Source: Gonocerus acuteangulatus (Eukaryota > Arthropoda > Insecta > Hemiptera > Coreidae). From it: a DNA stretch of 64,000 bases. The stretch lies in assembly GCA_946811695.1 (NCBI GenBank), contig OX328132.1, positions 129,304,208 through 129,368,207 of the forward strand, given 5' to 3'. Below the pieces are notes generated by a model. It was given only the letters and a program-made list of their open reading frames with translations, had not been told where the DNA came from and did no database searches. Below are positions 11,316-22,460 of the stretch, in pieces. The first letter of the stretch is position 1; the number at the start of each line of letters is the position of its first letter. The position numbers and the translations under genes are program-made.

Positions 11316-11366
11316 GGCTCACCACCTAATCCTGAAGGTGTATCCTTCAGGATTAGGTGGTGAGCC
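11316..11366. repeat. Perfect 23-bp inverted repeat with 5-nt loop
   Basis: Left arm 11316-11338 (GGCTCACCACCTAATCC...), loop TGTAT, right arm 11344-11366, all 23 pairs matching. No transposon ends or duplications are visible around it. Confidence 0.9.
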
Positions 11367-11647
11367 TATTTTCCCAATCACACCAGACAATCCTCCCAGG
11401 TGGCTTAATAGACAGTGGCCACGGGATAATTTTCTTAATAATCTGATCTTATCGTGACCATTAAAATATTTATTTACACAGCTCTGGAAGTACCAACAAT
11501 GGTTGGCTTCTTCCAAATTTGGTAATGTTTTTAATTTCTGCCACTTTTCCCGTTTTGATCAATTTGTACATAACAAATATCTGTACCAAACAACGTTATC
11601 ATTGTACAGTTTATAATTTGTACAGATTTCAAATGACATTAACACAC

Positions 11648-11650
<3 letters not shown>

Positions 11651-11706
<56 letters not shown>
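11651..11706. repeat. (TA)n microsatellite
   Basis: About 28 dinucleotide copies. Confidence 0.98.
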
Positions 11707-11709
<3 letters not shown>

Positions 11710-12375
11710 GACTCGATAACTATTGTATATCCCTGTTGAGAATAGGGAAGAACTGGAATGATATCTTGGTCTAATTAGGTCTTCTTTGTGATGAAGGAAG
11801 ACCTAGCTATCGTATTGCCCTTATTCTAGCAAGAAAGGAAGAATGCACATGACTCTTATTCATTCTTTATAGGAAGAGAACTTTAATTATTACGGGATTT
11901 TGCCTTGGTAGTACACACACGAGTGACTATTCAATGTACCAGCTGAAGTAAAAACAAAATGAATGCTAACAAAGAAAATAGGAATTACTTCATCACTACG
12001 GAAATAAAACGCAAACAAAAATGGTTATTTAACTGTAACTCTAAATGGGATATGACCATTCAGCATGAGGGATCGTACACTCAGGAGACTCGACGAAGTG
12101 AATACGTTGTAATAATAATAATTTTCTACTGACTTTTCGGATATTTTTATCTGAAGGCGTTTAGTATACTATTTCGACAGGTCATCCTGGCTTCAAATCA
12201 TTTACACTGCAATCTAGGAAACACAGCGAAAGCTAGAGGGCAAAGGTGCGAGAGAGAGGAGGTTCCATGATTCAGCAGTAATAAATAAGGCTAGTATGGA
12301 GGTAATTCTCAGGGTGACCTTTCCTCTAAATTTCAGGTTATATCGGAGAGGAGAGAGCGGGAACCAGCATATACC
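11707..12375. other. Unassigned stretch
   Basis: Includes an AATAATAAT run near 12110. No reading frame outside the following repeat is noteworthy. Confidence 0.35.
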
Positions 12376-12951
12376 ACCAGCCGTATCCCGCCAAATATCC
12401 AAGCTAGGGTTCTTTCTTTCTACACCAGCCGTATCCCGCCAAATATCCAAGCTAGGGTTCTTTCTTTCTACACCAGCCGTATCCCGCCAAATATCCAAGC
12501 TAGGGTTCTTTCTTTCTACACCAGCCGTATCCCGCCAAATATCCAAGCTAGGGTTCTTTCTTTCTACACCAGCCGTATCCCACCAAATATCCAAGCTAGG
12601 GTTCTTTCTTTCTACACCAGCCGTATCCCGCCAAATATCCAAGCTAGGGTTCTTTCTTTCTACACCAGCCGTATCCCGCCAAATATCCAAGCTAGGGTTC
12701 TTTCTTTCTACACCAGCCGTATCCCGCCAAATATCCAAGCTAGGGTTCTTTCTTTCTACACCAGCCGTATCCCGCCAAATATCCAAGCTAGGGTTCTTTC
12801 TTTCTACACCAGCCGTATCCCGCCAAATATCCAAGCTAGGGTTCTTTCTTTCTACACCAGCCGTATCCCACCAAATATCCAAGCTAGGGTTCTTTCATTC
12901 TACACCAGCCGTATCCCGCCAAATATCCAAGCTAGGGTTCTTTCTTTCTAC
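12376..12951. repeat. 48-bp minisatellite, 12 near-identical copies
   Basis: The unit is ACCAGCCGTATCCCGCCAAA followed by TATCCAAGCTAGGG and a TTCTTTC stretch. Copies differ at only a few sites (CCCGCC/CCCACC; TTTCTTTC/TTTCATTC), so the expansion is recent. Length divisible by three gives frames of over 220 codons on both strands (16-residue repeats such as RQISKLGFFLSTPAVS); they are not credible proteins. Confidence 0.95.
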
Positions 12952-13069
12952 TAACTCTCAGGTTGGATAGGATAGGTGAGTATCAGCATATACAGTGTCT
13001 GCCAATGAAACGGGATGATTAAATATAGTATTTTTTTTTTAATACTTTCTTACAGTACTTTTTTTCTTA

Positions 13070-13115
13070 ATACTTTCTTACAACGGCGCATCGACAAATC
13101 TGGGCCATCAGCGCC
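13070..13115 (-). repeat. Non-LTR (Jockey-type) 3' tail motif
   Basis: On the minus strand it reads GGCGCTGATGGCCCAGAT then TGTCGATGCGCC and an A-rich end. The same motif (GGCGCTAATGGCCTAGATG) is at 27455-27485, 48288-48320 and 49060-49095. I take it as the terminal 3' UTR of a Jockey-like element, here sitting inside the mariner relic. Confidence 0.5.
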
Positions 13116-13189
13116 TCTTACAATGTTATTGAAAGAACAATAGCCATTAAGGGTACAATACAAAAAAGATTATTTTCTGAACACTAGGC

Positions 13190-13340
13190 CTAGTAGTTAA
13201 TACATTCCTGGAGTGTAGTCTGAAGGTTTAGCATCACCTCTTGCAGCATGTTGACAGGTATTGGAGCAATCTCGTCCACAATTCGTTGCTTCAGAGCTTG
13301 AATGTACTCTGTAAACTTGGCACCCCACTTTCGAAAAAAA
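13190..13340 (-). pseudogene. Tc1/mariner transposase C-terminal remnant
   Basis: The minus-strand frame ending at 13190 contains EYIQALKQRIVDEIAPIPV then NMLQEVMLNLQTTLQECI. The pattern L..LK..I..EI..IP...L..V......R...CI is the usual end of Tc1/mariner superfamily transposases found in insects. Only about the last 50 residues are recognisable; the catalytic DDE region is absent. Its orientation, with the stop about 200 bp from the 12991 terminal repeat, fits the parent transposon. Confidence 0.6.
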
Positions 13341-13414
13341 TATGACAATAGACTCAAAAAATTGCAAATCGTTTGTAGGGAAAACAATTTCGTTTGTAGT
13401 TAAACCGTTTTTGA

Positions 13415-13965
13415 GAAACGGGTGGGTCAAAAAATACCCCGCACCCGACAACCGATTGGAACCAAACCATTTTTATTCGACGTCAAATCGTTTGTAGTTG
13501 TTTGTAGTGAAAGAATTTTCGTTTGTAGTTGCCCAGAAAAAAGGTTACAGCCGTTTTTTGAATTTTCAAAATCGCAACTTTTTCATTTTTAGGGTTGCGT
13601 GTTTTTTTATGGTCCCAATACATTCGAAATCGTTTTTAGTTGATAGTAGTGAAAGAATTTTCGTTTGTAGTTGCACAGAAAAAAAGTTACAGCCGTATTT
13701 TGAATTTTCAAAATGGCAACTTTTTCATTTTTAGGGGTACGAGTTTTTTTATGGTCCCAATACATTCGAAATCGTTTTTAGTTGATAGTAGTGAAAGAAT
13801 TTTTGTTTGTAGTTGCCCAGAAAAAAAGTTACAGCCATTTTTTGAATTTTCAAAATCGCAACATAATTCTTTCACAGCAAACAACTACAAACGATTTGAC
13901 GTCGAATAAAAATGGTTTGGTTCCAATCGGTTGAAGTCGGGTGCGAGGTATTTTTTGTATTGGGC
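13415..13965. repeat. 142-bp tandem repeat (3 copies) between inverted arms
   Basis: CGTTTGTAGTTGCCCAGAAA-type units recur at 13520, 13662 and 13804. They are bracketed by an inverted pair: ACCGATTGGAACCAAACC with CGACGTCAAATCG (13450-13495) and its reverse complement (13888-13940). Confidence 0.82.
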
Positions 13966-14127
13966 GAATTTAGTAGGCCTAGTGTTCAGAACATAATATT
14001 TTTTTCTATTGTACCCTAAATGGGGATTCTTGTTCTTTCAATCACATTGTATGAATGTGTTAAAAAAAATTTGTTTCCACATACAATTACTTTATTTAAT
14101 CATCCCACTTCATTGGCGGACCCTGTA

Positions 14128-14869
14128 CCACCAGCCGCATGTCCTTTGGGGACATTTTGTTCTTACACTCCATGGTCTCCTTCAAGTTGTCATGGCCTTC
14201 CTAGATCCCCTAGACATTGCTTTCTCTGCCATGGCTGCCAAAGAGCATGCCGAGAACTCCAAAATATCTATTCTTCTGAAAATTTCAACCATAGCTTGAG
14301 TTCTTAATGTTCTTAGCGTGCTCTCGTGTATATTGGACTTTTAACGAATTCTTTTTGCTCGGATTTCCATTATGAAGTCTGTTACTTTTGAACATTTATC
14401 AATGGAATTTATGGAAGGTTTGTTAAAAGAACGTTAAGATTAAAGCTTTTAGAAAACTATTAAAATTCTTTTGATTCTGCTTTTTATTTGATTCAGAATT
14501 TAAGCTTTTAATAGCTTTTGAGAGATAGTTCTAGTGGGAGATAGGAGATGGAACCAATTCCAAACCTCAAAGCCGAAAGCCGATATATCACTTGAGAGGC
14601 AGAAAGGTTAGCAACTCTCTTCGGTTAAAAGCATTTCAGATTCTCTTTTATTTTTTCATAGATAAAGTTAAAAAAGGGAAGGTGAAACGTTGCCACTTTA
14701 GATAGTCTCCTTTTAGAAGGACACGGGGAGATGATCAGCATCCAACGCCTACTAGAATACACAGCCGAAAACATTAACACTCCTTCTTCCTCTAAAGCCG
14801 AGATATGTACATCTCTATAGTACACTACATACATATATAGGGCGTAGCAACATTTTTCTAATATATTTA
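14128..14869. other. Unassigned stretch right of the mariner relic
   Basis: Two overlapping forward frames of about 95 codons enter it (14009-14307); one is proline- and cysteine-rich around 14110-14240. Neither matches a family I know and both begin inside the transposon, so I make no call. 14300-14860 holds nothing recognisable. Confidence 0.3.
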
Positions 14870-14934
14870 TATGCGGCAAAAAGTCAAATCCAAAACAAAA
14901 ACATTCACTTTCCACAATACTCCTTTTTTATTAT

Positions 14935-14975
14935 GCTCTACATGTTTCGCGTACCTATGGCGCCTCTTCAGGAGC
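14935..14975 (-). ncRNA. Hammerhead-ribozyme-like motif, copy 3
   Basis: On the minus strand: stem I GCTC (14972-14975), CTGAAGA, an extra G, short stem GCG/CGC, GAAA (14945-14948), then the palindromic stem III ACATGT, a GTA cleavage-type triplet, and GAGC (14935-14938) closing a four-pair stem I. Stem III here is ACATGT instead of ACGT, changed while keeping self-complementarity. Confidence 0.58.
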
Positions 14976-15121
14976 TCTTAAAATAATTAATTATTACAGC
15001 CTACACGACCGAGAACCTTCCGCAGGTAGGGCCACGTCCTACCACTCTTGGAGTCTAGACGTGGCTCTACCTGCGGAAGGTTCTCGCTGGTGTAGGCTAA
15101 TAATTATTAATTATTTTAAGA

Positions 15122-15162
15122 GCTCCTGAAGAGACTTCATAGGAACGCGAAACAAGAAGAGC
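15122..15162 (+). ncRNA. Decayed partner of ribozyme-like copy 3
   Basis: CTGAAGA (15126-15132) and GAAA (15149-15152) remain and the stem I strands still pair, but stem II is disrupted (GACTTC against CGC) and stem III is lost (AACAAGAA). I expect it to be inactive. Confidence 0.4.
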
Positions 15163-15234
15163 ATAATAAAGGAGAAGTGTAGAAACTGAACGTTTTTGTT
15201 TTGGATTTGACCTTCTGCCGCATGTAATATATTA

Positions 15235-17160
15235 CTGGATTATGGTTGTATTGCTTATTCGTCCGCCAGTCCCAGTACACCCAAACTTCTTAACTCCATT
15301 CACCACACTGCTTTGAGAATAGCTACGGGTGCATTTAGGACAAGCCCTTCGGATAGTCTCTGTGTAGAAGCTGGAGAACCTCCATTGGAGTATAGACGAA
15401 GGTATTTAGGATTAAAGTTTCTTTTAAAATCGAAAGCTCTTGATACACCTTGTGTACACACATACTTAAGCGAAGAACTATCTAATAAATACACACAGAC
15501 ACATAGGAACTCTACTTATCCGTCACTTACAGAACACAGATGCCACCTCGTTTCTGAATACTCCTCTGTACACAAATAAACCTTTACTCTTCCCCCCCCC
15601 TGGAGTGTAAAGAACTTAAGAATTAACCTAACAATGACACATTTCAATAAAAATGATCCACTTGCCTCACAATTTTACAAGTCTATGTACAATTCAATCA
15701 CCAAAGACAATCCCTCAGCACTCTTCACATTTACAGACGGATCTAAAACTAACAACGGGACCGGCGCTGCAGCGATAACAGAAAATCAAATCAATACCAT
15801 TAAATTACACGACCACACTTCAGTTTACACTGCAGAATTACAAGGTATACACTTATCACTGACCAAAACAAATAACATAGAAGAAAGTGATATTATAATT
15901 TGTACTGATTCATTGAGTCCTTTACACTCTATGGAAAGCATTTACAACAACCATCCCATAATCACACAAATATACACGCAAATACACAGATTAAAACAAC
16001 ACAACATTACAATGCTTTGGATACCGGGACATAAAGACATAGGCCTAAACACAGACGTGGACAACCACGCTAAAGAGGCTACCTTTAAAGAAAACATTGA
16101 CATCAGACAACTAACTACACAGGACCTATGTAACATAGCACTTACACACATATTACAAGATTGGCTTAATCACTGGTTACGGACAGACAACAATTTGAGA
16201 GAAATTAAAAACTCAATCAAAGTCTGGCATGATAATGATTTGTCTTTAAATAGAAGAGACCAAGTTGTCCTCACCAGGCTAAGAATTGGACATTCACTTA
16301 TACCACATTCATACTTAATGGAAAGACAAGACAGACCCGTCTGCTCCCTGTGTAATGTTCCCCTGACGATAAAACACATACTGACAGACTGCAGAAGACA
16401 AGACAGACCCGTTTGCTCCCTGTGTAATGTTCCCCTGACGATAAAACACATACTGACAGACTGCAGAAGACAAGACAGACCCGTCTGCTCCCTGTGTAAT
16501 GTTCCCCTGACGATAAAACACATACTGACAGACTGCAGAAGACGAGACAGACCCGTCTGCTCCCTGTGTAATGTTGCCCTGACGATAAAACACATACTGA
16601 CAGACTGCAGAAGACAAGACAGACCCGTGTGCTCACTGTGTAATGTTCCCCTGACGATAAAACACATACTGACAGACTGCAGAAGACAAGACAGACCCGT
16701 GTGCTCCCTGTGTAATGTTCCCCTGACGATAAAACACATACTGACAGACTGCAGAAGACAAGACAGACCCGTGTGCTCCCTGTGTAATGTTCCCCTGACG
16801 ATAAAACACATACTGACAGACTGCAGAAGACAAGACAGACCCGTCTGCTCCCTGTGTCATGTTCCCCTGACGATAAAACACATACTGACAGACTGCAGAA
16901 GACAAGACAGACCCGTGTGCTCCCTGTGTAATGTTCCCCTGACGATAAAACACATACTGACAGACTGCAGAAGACAAGACAGACCCGTGTGCTCCCTGTG
17001 TAATGTTCCCCTGACGATAAAACACATACTGACAGACAGCAGAAGACGAGACAATTTACTCATCCCACACGACTTACACACATTACTCGCAGAAGGAAGC
17101 CCACACATCAACACTATATTACATTACTTAAAGAACAATAATTTATACAAAAAAATCTAG
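15235..17160 (+). pseudogene. Jockey-like retrotransposon ORF2, 3' part (RT end, RNase H, amplified zinc knuckle)
   Basis: Frame 1 opens at 15235 with LDYGCIAYSSASP and LRIATGAFRTSP, the conserved end of the reverse transcriptase region. One in-frame TAA at 15577-15579 interrupts it. From 15634 the frame is open for 508 codons. Counting from that ATG, the RNase H domain keeps all four acidic residues: D35 (FTDGS), E68 (YTAELQ), D92 (CTDS) and D143 (VDNHAKEA). A C-x2-C-x7-H-x4-C knuckle follows, normally present once; here a 24-residue unit containing it occurs ten times (residues 231-470). The last copy has S for the final C. The stop is at 17160. Without the amplification this part would be about 292 residues. 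The 5' end is missing, cut where the palindromic element begins. It acted in RNA-templated DNA synthesis; as it stands it is truncated and non-autonomous. Confidence 0.88.
16324..17043 (+). repeat. 72-bp in-frame tandem array, 10 copies, coding for CCHC knuckles
   Basis: Each unit encodes RQDRPVCSLCNVPLTIKHIL plus TDCR. Ten units fill exactly 720 bp without indels. Variants are few: RRD and VA in unit 4, H for N in unit 8, TDS in unit 10. Synonymous changes (GTC/GTG/GTT after CCC) mark subgroups. Confidence 0.97.
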
Positions 17161-17491
17161 CCAATCTCCCTTCTTTTCTTTGTGCTTTCGATTTTAATAG
17201 TTTACTTTAATAAACTATAGATCTGATTTAATTAAGCTAATGCACCTTATTTTAGTTATTTTGTGTATTATATTTTCATTGTAACTACAAATGAATAGTG
17301 GTTTATATTTGTATTTGTTATCTTTATTCATATGAAGATGTTTGTTTTGTCGCCTATATTGCGAAAACATTAATAAATAAATAAATAAATATTCATATGA
17401 ATCTTGTGGTATATGCATGTATATGTGTATATGCTATATTTTGTGTATATATGTATGCGTGTATATGTATGTATGTGTATATATATGTATG

Positions 17492-17524
<33 letters not shown>

Positions 17525-17740
17525 GTATGTGTGTATATATGTATATATATGTGTGTGTGTATATTTATATGTGTATAATGCTTGTATATATATATATATA
17601 TATATGTATATATCTTATTTAAGTATAAATGTAAATTGTATCAAAGTGTAAAAAAATTGTATATATTTTATAATCTGTATTAGGGCTGATAGCCATAGTT
17701 ACGGAGCTCTTATAATGAAATAAATAAAAAAAAAATATAT
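17161..17740 (+). repeat. Retrotransposon 3' UTR with simple repeats and A-rich tails
   Basis: AATAAATAAATAAATAAAT at 17370-17391, a TA/TG microsatellite at 17400-17610, then GGGCTGATAGCCATAG and TGAAATAAATAAAAAAAAAA (17684-17736). The last resembles Jockey-type 3' ends, so the element may run to about 17736 with a microsatellite expanded inside its UTR. Alternatively the AATA tail at 17391 is its end and a second tail follows. Confidence 0.55.
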
Positions 17741-17754
17741 TAGAGAAAAGGGAA

Positions 17755-18430
17755 TATTGTAGAGTCTGAGGTAAGTAAGGAGGTAAAGAACATCATTCTA
17801 GCAAAACCTAGCTTGCGTCATCTAAGCGTGTTTCCTTTCTCATCTCTAGTGTCATTAGTAAAGGAATAGAAGGTGTTATTGGTAAGTTTTGATCTTTCAG
17901 GAAACATATAAAATGATTTTAGGCACCACAACAGGAAACCGACAGTATTCTAAACGGAAATTACAGCATTCTCTTTTGCTCTAGGAAAACACTATTACCA
18001 ATATGTTTTTAATGTTCTTACCTTTACTAAAATACTCATTTTACTGTTAAATGCACGTTAAAGGGGAAAAAATATTAAGAAGTGAAATAAACAGAGACAA
18101 AAACCCGTTCAAAAGGACAATAATAATACTTTTAGGTTTTAGGTAATTATTTCTCCGACTGAAGTTGCCTGAAAACTGCTTCAGAATCGTTTTTAGAGAA
18201 TTTAGCAAGCTTTCGAATGGTTACCTTCGTTTCACCACAATTTTCAACCGTGTTCCAGACATTGAGGAAAATATATAAATTATTAGTTAATAATTTTCTT
18301 TCTCATACTGTCGTAACAGAATTAACACTTTTCAGCGCCGATTTTTCCGACTGAGGTCGGTCTATCAAAATTTACTTAAGATTCGTTAATAGTAAGCTTT
18401 GGAACGGTTGCCTAAGAATGATGGTGACTC
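17755..18430 (+). repeat. Dispersed repeat family A, second copy
   Basis: Contains TTGCGTCATCTAAGCG, AATTATTTCTCCGACTGAAG, AGCAAGCTTTCGAATGGT and TTTCAACCG in the same order as at 24100-24720 and 46440-46860. No coding frame. Confidence 0.6.
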
Positions 18431-18535
18431 GTGAACAGATAGTCCGATGTTGATCCTTGTGCTGCCGACAAGCGAAACTGTTTCAGTTAATCTTTCATTG
18501 ATGAATGTAAGTTTAATGTAATTATTATTCTAATG

Positions 18536-18952
18536 GATTAAAATCCCGATTATCATGTTAATACTCCGGTAATTCTAAGCAAACCCAGACTATCTCACCA
18601 AGAAGAACTGGGGTTAGAGATTAAAATCCCGATTATCATGTTAATACTCCGGTAATTCTAAGCAAACCCAGACTATCTCACCAAGAAGGACTGGGGTTAG
18701 AGATTAAAATCCCGATTATCATGTTAATACTCCGCTAATTCTAAGCAAACCCAGACTATCTCACCAAGAAGAACTGGGGTTAGAGATTAAAATCCCGATT
18801 ATCATGTTAATACTCCGGGAATTCTAAGCAAACCCAGACTATCTCACCAAGAAGAACTGGGGTTAGGGATTAAAACCCCGATTATCATGTTAATTCTCCG
18901 GTAATTCTAAGCAAACCCAGACTACATCACCAAGACGAACTAGGGTTTATCC
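18536..18952. repeat. 83-bp minisatellite, 5 copies
   Basis: Units begin TTAAAATCCCGATTATCATG at 18538, 18621, 18704, 18787 and 18870. The last copy is the most diverged. Confidence 0.93.
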
Positions 18953-20553
18953 ACTTCCTAATATTCCCCTAGTGGCCTTGTTTTTCATTTCCTTCAAGCA
19001 AAACATTTATTTTACTATTTAAAATCGTCTACTGATGTATCGTGAAACTAAAGACAATCGGATCATTATGAGTGGGTTTTTTCAGTTCTTCATTTTGCCG
19101 AGATGTTCTTGGCTCGGGTCCTCTGCTTAAATCCTCGAAGCCATGCTGGAGCTCCATCTCTCCCAGATTAATCACGACTCATCTTCTATCGTCTAGTCTC
19201 AACCTCAACGGACCTTTCCCCCCCACACATTCATAACTCTGCTGGATCAGTTCTAAAGACCTTTTAGTTACTTTTCCGAGAAGAAGTAGAATACTTCCAG
19301 CGATAGACATCATTTTCCCGAGTCAATGTTATTTAAAAACCTATTTTATTTCAGAAAACCAAGATGACTTAAAATATGTAATGAGTCTAATTTATAAACG
19401 AAATCGGATTACATAAATTAGATAGATAAAGAGTAATAAATTTGCTATACTTTAGTGAAATTGAATGTGCAAGAGAAATGTGAAATCACAATAGCTTATG
19501 ACAAAGCTTATTGATTTTTTTTTAACGTTGGGCTCCAAACTGTATATAAAATTTTCCCTTGAAACGTATAATAGCCAAGTAAAATATTTACAATTCTTAG
19601 AAAAAAACTGATAAAAGCTAAAATAAAAGAGATAAATACGTTTTAGGAAAAGTTACAGAAATCATAAAAAAAAAATTCAAAACATATTTAAGAATATTTT
19701 ATTATTAATTAAAGTTAAGAGTTGACATTAGAGGTTTTAGGGAAAAAATAATGTAAATTTTAGTTATTGTGTCTTACCATCCGTTGTCTCGTAAAAATGT
19801 GGTAGTTTTATTTAATTAATAGTTCATTCTGAATGTCTTAAATACAAAAACTTTTACCTCAATTGCTAGAAATGAAAAAAATAATACCCAAAACGTATGC
19901 AGCAGTAACTTTTTTTTTTTTAACTACTAAAATATTAAATATCTTGAAAATGGGTAGCTTTTTGATAAGGCAATATGGTAATAAAGTTGTTAGTTTTGAA
20001 TGAACCAATCACCTGAGGATGGATGTGTGTTGTATTTATCGATTATGGACGGTGGGCATTTAACAAAAATATTAAATTATATAAATATTTTAAATCCAAT
20101 GTATAGCAACCCAGCTAGATTTCTTAAACTAATTGAGAAATAAGAAATAAAATCTTGCTAAAACAGTTTCCTTCTAAAACGTTGTATTGGTTCATAAAAC
20201 TTCTTCAGGGCATAACCTCAGGAAAGGGAATGAAAACTAAAATATTAAACAGATCAATTGTCACAAATATCAGAATTAATTAAATGTAATAACTGAAAAT
20301 TATAAATTAAACAGCATTTCTAATCAAACAGTCCTAAAACGTGCAATTAAATTTTGAAGAAATTTTCTTAAATAAACTTGAATAAAAAAGGTTCTCTGTT
20401 AAAATCCTTTTTCTCTTTATTTAAAAAGCTTTTTCGGTGAAATAAAGAGGCGAATTAATTTAAGTCTTGTGAAAATAGAGGAACGATGTAATTATTGGGA
20501 TTTTTTATTCCTGCCCAGAGAAAGGGTTATTTGGAATTAATGACTAAAATATG

Positions 20554-20556
<3 letters not shown>
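18953..20556. other. 1.6 kb AT-rich, no gene seen
   Basis: Many A/T runs and no frame worth reporting. On the minus strand around 20190-20225 there is CCCTGAAGAAG then AACGTTTTAG, a distant echo of the ribozyme-like motif, too degraded to call. An old transposon fragment is possible. Confidence 0.35.
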
Positions 20557-20590
<34 letters not shown>

Positions 20591-20604
20591 TCTCTCTCTT
20601 TTCC
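20557..20604. repeat. (TC)n microsatellite
   Basis: Nearly pure CT repeat leading into the 103-bp array. Confidence 0.95.
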
Positions 20605-21300
20605 TCTAACTACATATCTCTCCATCTCCCTCGTCTCCCATTGCAAAGAGAACCTTTCTCAAGACCTTAAAAGGTCATACGCCAGCCCTCCTTCTCTCTT
20701 ATACCCTCTAACTACATATCTCTCCATCTCCTACGTCCCTCATAGCAAAATGAATTGTTCTCAAGACCTTAAAAGGCTCATGCGCCAGCCCTCCTTCTCT
20801 CTCTTTCCCTTTAGCTACATATCTCTCCATCTCCTACGTCCCTCATAGCGAAAAGAATTGTTCTCAAGACCTTAAAAGGCTCATGCGCCAGCCCTCCTTC
20901 TCTCTCTTTCCCTTTAACTACATATCTCTCCATCTCCTACGTCCCTCATAGCGAAAAGAATTGTTCTCAAGACCTTAAAAGGCTCATGAGCCAGCCCTCC
21001 TTCTCTCTCTTTCCCTTTAACTACATATCTCTCCATCTCCTACGTCCCTCATAGCAAAAAGAAATGTTCTCAAGACCTGAAAAGGCTCATGAGCAAGCCG
21101 TCCTTCTCTCTCTTTCCCTTTAACTACAAATCTCTCCATCTCCTAACTACATATCTCTCCATCTCCCTCGTCTCCCATTGCAATAAGAACCTTTCTCAAG
21201 ACCTTAAAAGGCTCATGAGCCAGCCCTCCTTCTCTCTCTTTCCCTCTAACTACATATCTCTATCTCCTACATCCCTCATAGCAAAAAGAATTGTTCTCAA
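20605..21300. repeat. 103-bp minisatellite, about 7 copies
   Basis: CTACATATCTCTCCATCTCC recurs at 103-bp spacing (about 20610, 20713, 20816, 20919, 21022, 21125), followed by a 21-bp short-spaced copy and a last incomplete unit. The CT-rich part of the unit matches the adjacent microsatellite. Confidence 0.9.
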
Positions 21301-22230
21301 GTCAATGTTCCCAATAAAGAGTACACTTATGAAGACAAATTTAATATTTAAAAACATGTTACATTTTTGATCAGGAAAACTTAAAAGAAATAAATTCTAT
21401 TGGACTTTGATATTCCGAGTTTGATGAAGACTGGCTGATTTTGTTGACAAGATATGTAGAATCGAATTGCTAAGTATTATAAATCAAATAATAATCAGTA
21501 TGCAGAACGTATAAAGAGAAATATTCCAATTTATTTCGATCATAAGAATGCAAAGTACTTACCATATTTAGCGAAGTTTAATTTTATTTAATCAGGTTGG
21601 GGGAGTAGTTTTAGTAAGGAAAAATGGGATAAACTATTAAATGGTAGATAGGATCCGGAGCGGATGGTAAGGCGGAATCAGATGAAAGACGAGCGGACCA
21701 AAAGGAGAAACGGAATAAAAGATAACGGCTCTGTGGACTCAAGAGAGGAATGCCTTGAAACGGAGCGATAAGGAGTCCTCGCCGCCAACCTAACCAACTC
21801 TTAAAGTCATCCACAAATACTTGAATTAAATAAAAATAAAAAAAATGGAAAGAGTTGAATAAAATAAAACTGAGCCGGTGATAAAATGGTGGACATTTTC
21901 TGAGAAAGGACATGCAACATCCATATCTGATATACACAGGACGGGGTCGAAGCGAACACATGTACGCTAAGCTAATCGCTCCTATTCGAAATGTTTTATA
22001 TTTCTTAATAATACTATTCAAGCAAGAGGAATAAATGGGTGCACTGAATAGTTTCTATAGTTCAATTCGAAAAATATCATACCTTAAGTATATGGACGAG
22101 TTTTTAACCTAACTCATGAACAAAAGCCAATTCCTTCCATAATAAATTTCCTATATGCTTATGCTGTTTTGAATATCAATAAAGAAGGATAAATACACTA
22201 AATGCGTTTAAATGGCTGGAGCTTCATCTT
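21301..22230. other. Unassigned; 136-codon minus-strand frame
   Basis: A minus-strand frame at 21611-22021 (136 codons) is rich in F, Y, S and L and has no motif I know. Nothing else is assigned. Confidence 0.25.
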
Positions 22231-22460
22231 CAGCGAGTCTCGGACAGTCACTGGAGGTGAACAATTCACAGACTGGCAGCGAGTCTCGGATAGTCTCGGG
22301 AGGTGACCAATTCACAGACTGGCAGCGAGTCTCGGATAGTCATTGGAGGTGACCAATTCACAGACTGGCAGCGAGTCTCTGGAGGTGACCAATTCACAGA
22401 CTGGACGCGAGTCTCGGATAGTCACTGGAGGTGACCAATTCACAGACTGGCAGCGAGTCA
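22231..22460. repeat. 46-bp minisatellite, about 5 copies
   Basis: Units begin CAGCGAGTCTCGGATAGTCA at 22231, 22277, 22323 and 22369 (shortened) plus one more. Fragments of the unit (GGAGGTGACCAATT) continue scattered to about 22560. Confidence 0.88.

Larger units (their letters stand above)
12991..14127. mobile_element. Tc1/mariner-type DNA transposon relic (1.14 kb)
   Basis: Terminal inverted repeats of about 33 bp: left 12991-13023 (TACAGTGTCTGCCAATGAAA...) and right 14095-14127, whose reverse complement begins TACAGGGTCCGCCAATGAAG. TA dinucleotides lie at both edges, as expected for this superfamily. Inside are a transposase C-terminal remnant on the minus strand, a second nested inverted pair (GGGTACAATA near 13149 and TATTGTACCC near 14010, with TAGGCCTAGTGTTC inward), and a three-copy 142-bp tandem repeat. 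It cannot encode a full transposase. Confidence 0.72.
14870..15224. mobile_element. 355-bp palindromic element with ribozyme-like motifs in both arms
   Basis: Left arm 14870-15038 pairs with 15058-15224 around a 19-nt loop. The arms include AGAACCTTCCGCAGGTAG (15012-15029) and its complement. The left arm holds an intact minus-strand hammerhead-like motif, and the right arm a decayed plus-strand one. TAATATATT occurs just outside each end (14859, 15225) and could be a short target duplication, though it is AT-rich and weak evidence. It directly abuts the Jockey-like ORF2 fragment. Confidence 0.65.

Noticed and set aside
12214..12970. Frames of 222-224 codons on both strands
   Set aside because: 48-bp repeat artefacts; substitutions between copies show no coding bias and nothing recognisable flanks them.
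17397..17651. Tyrosine/isoleucine-rich frames of 72-84 codons
   Set aside because: They translate a TA/TG microsatellite.
20185..20230. Minus-strand ribozyme-like motif
   Set aside because: CTGAAGA is present but the GAAA core is not; at most a distant relic.
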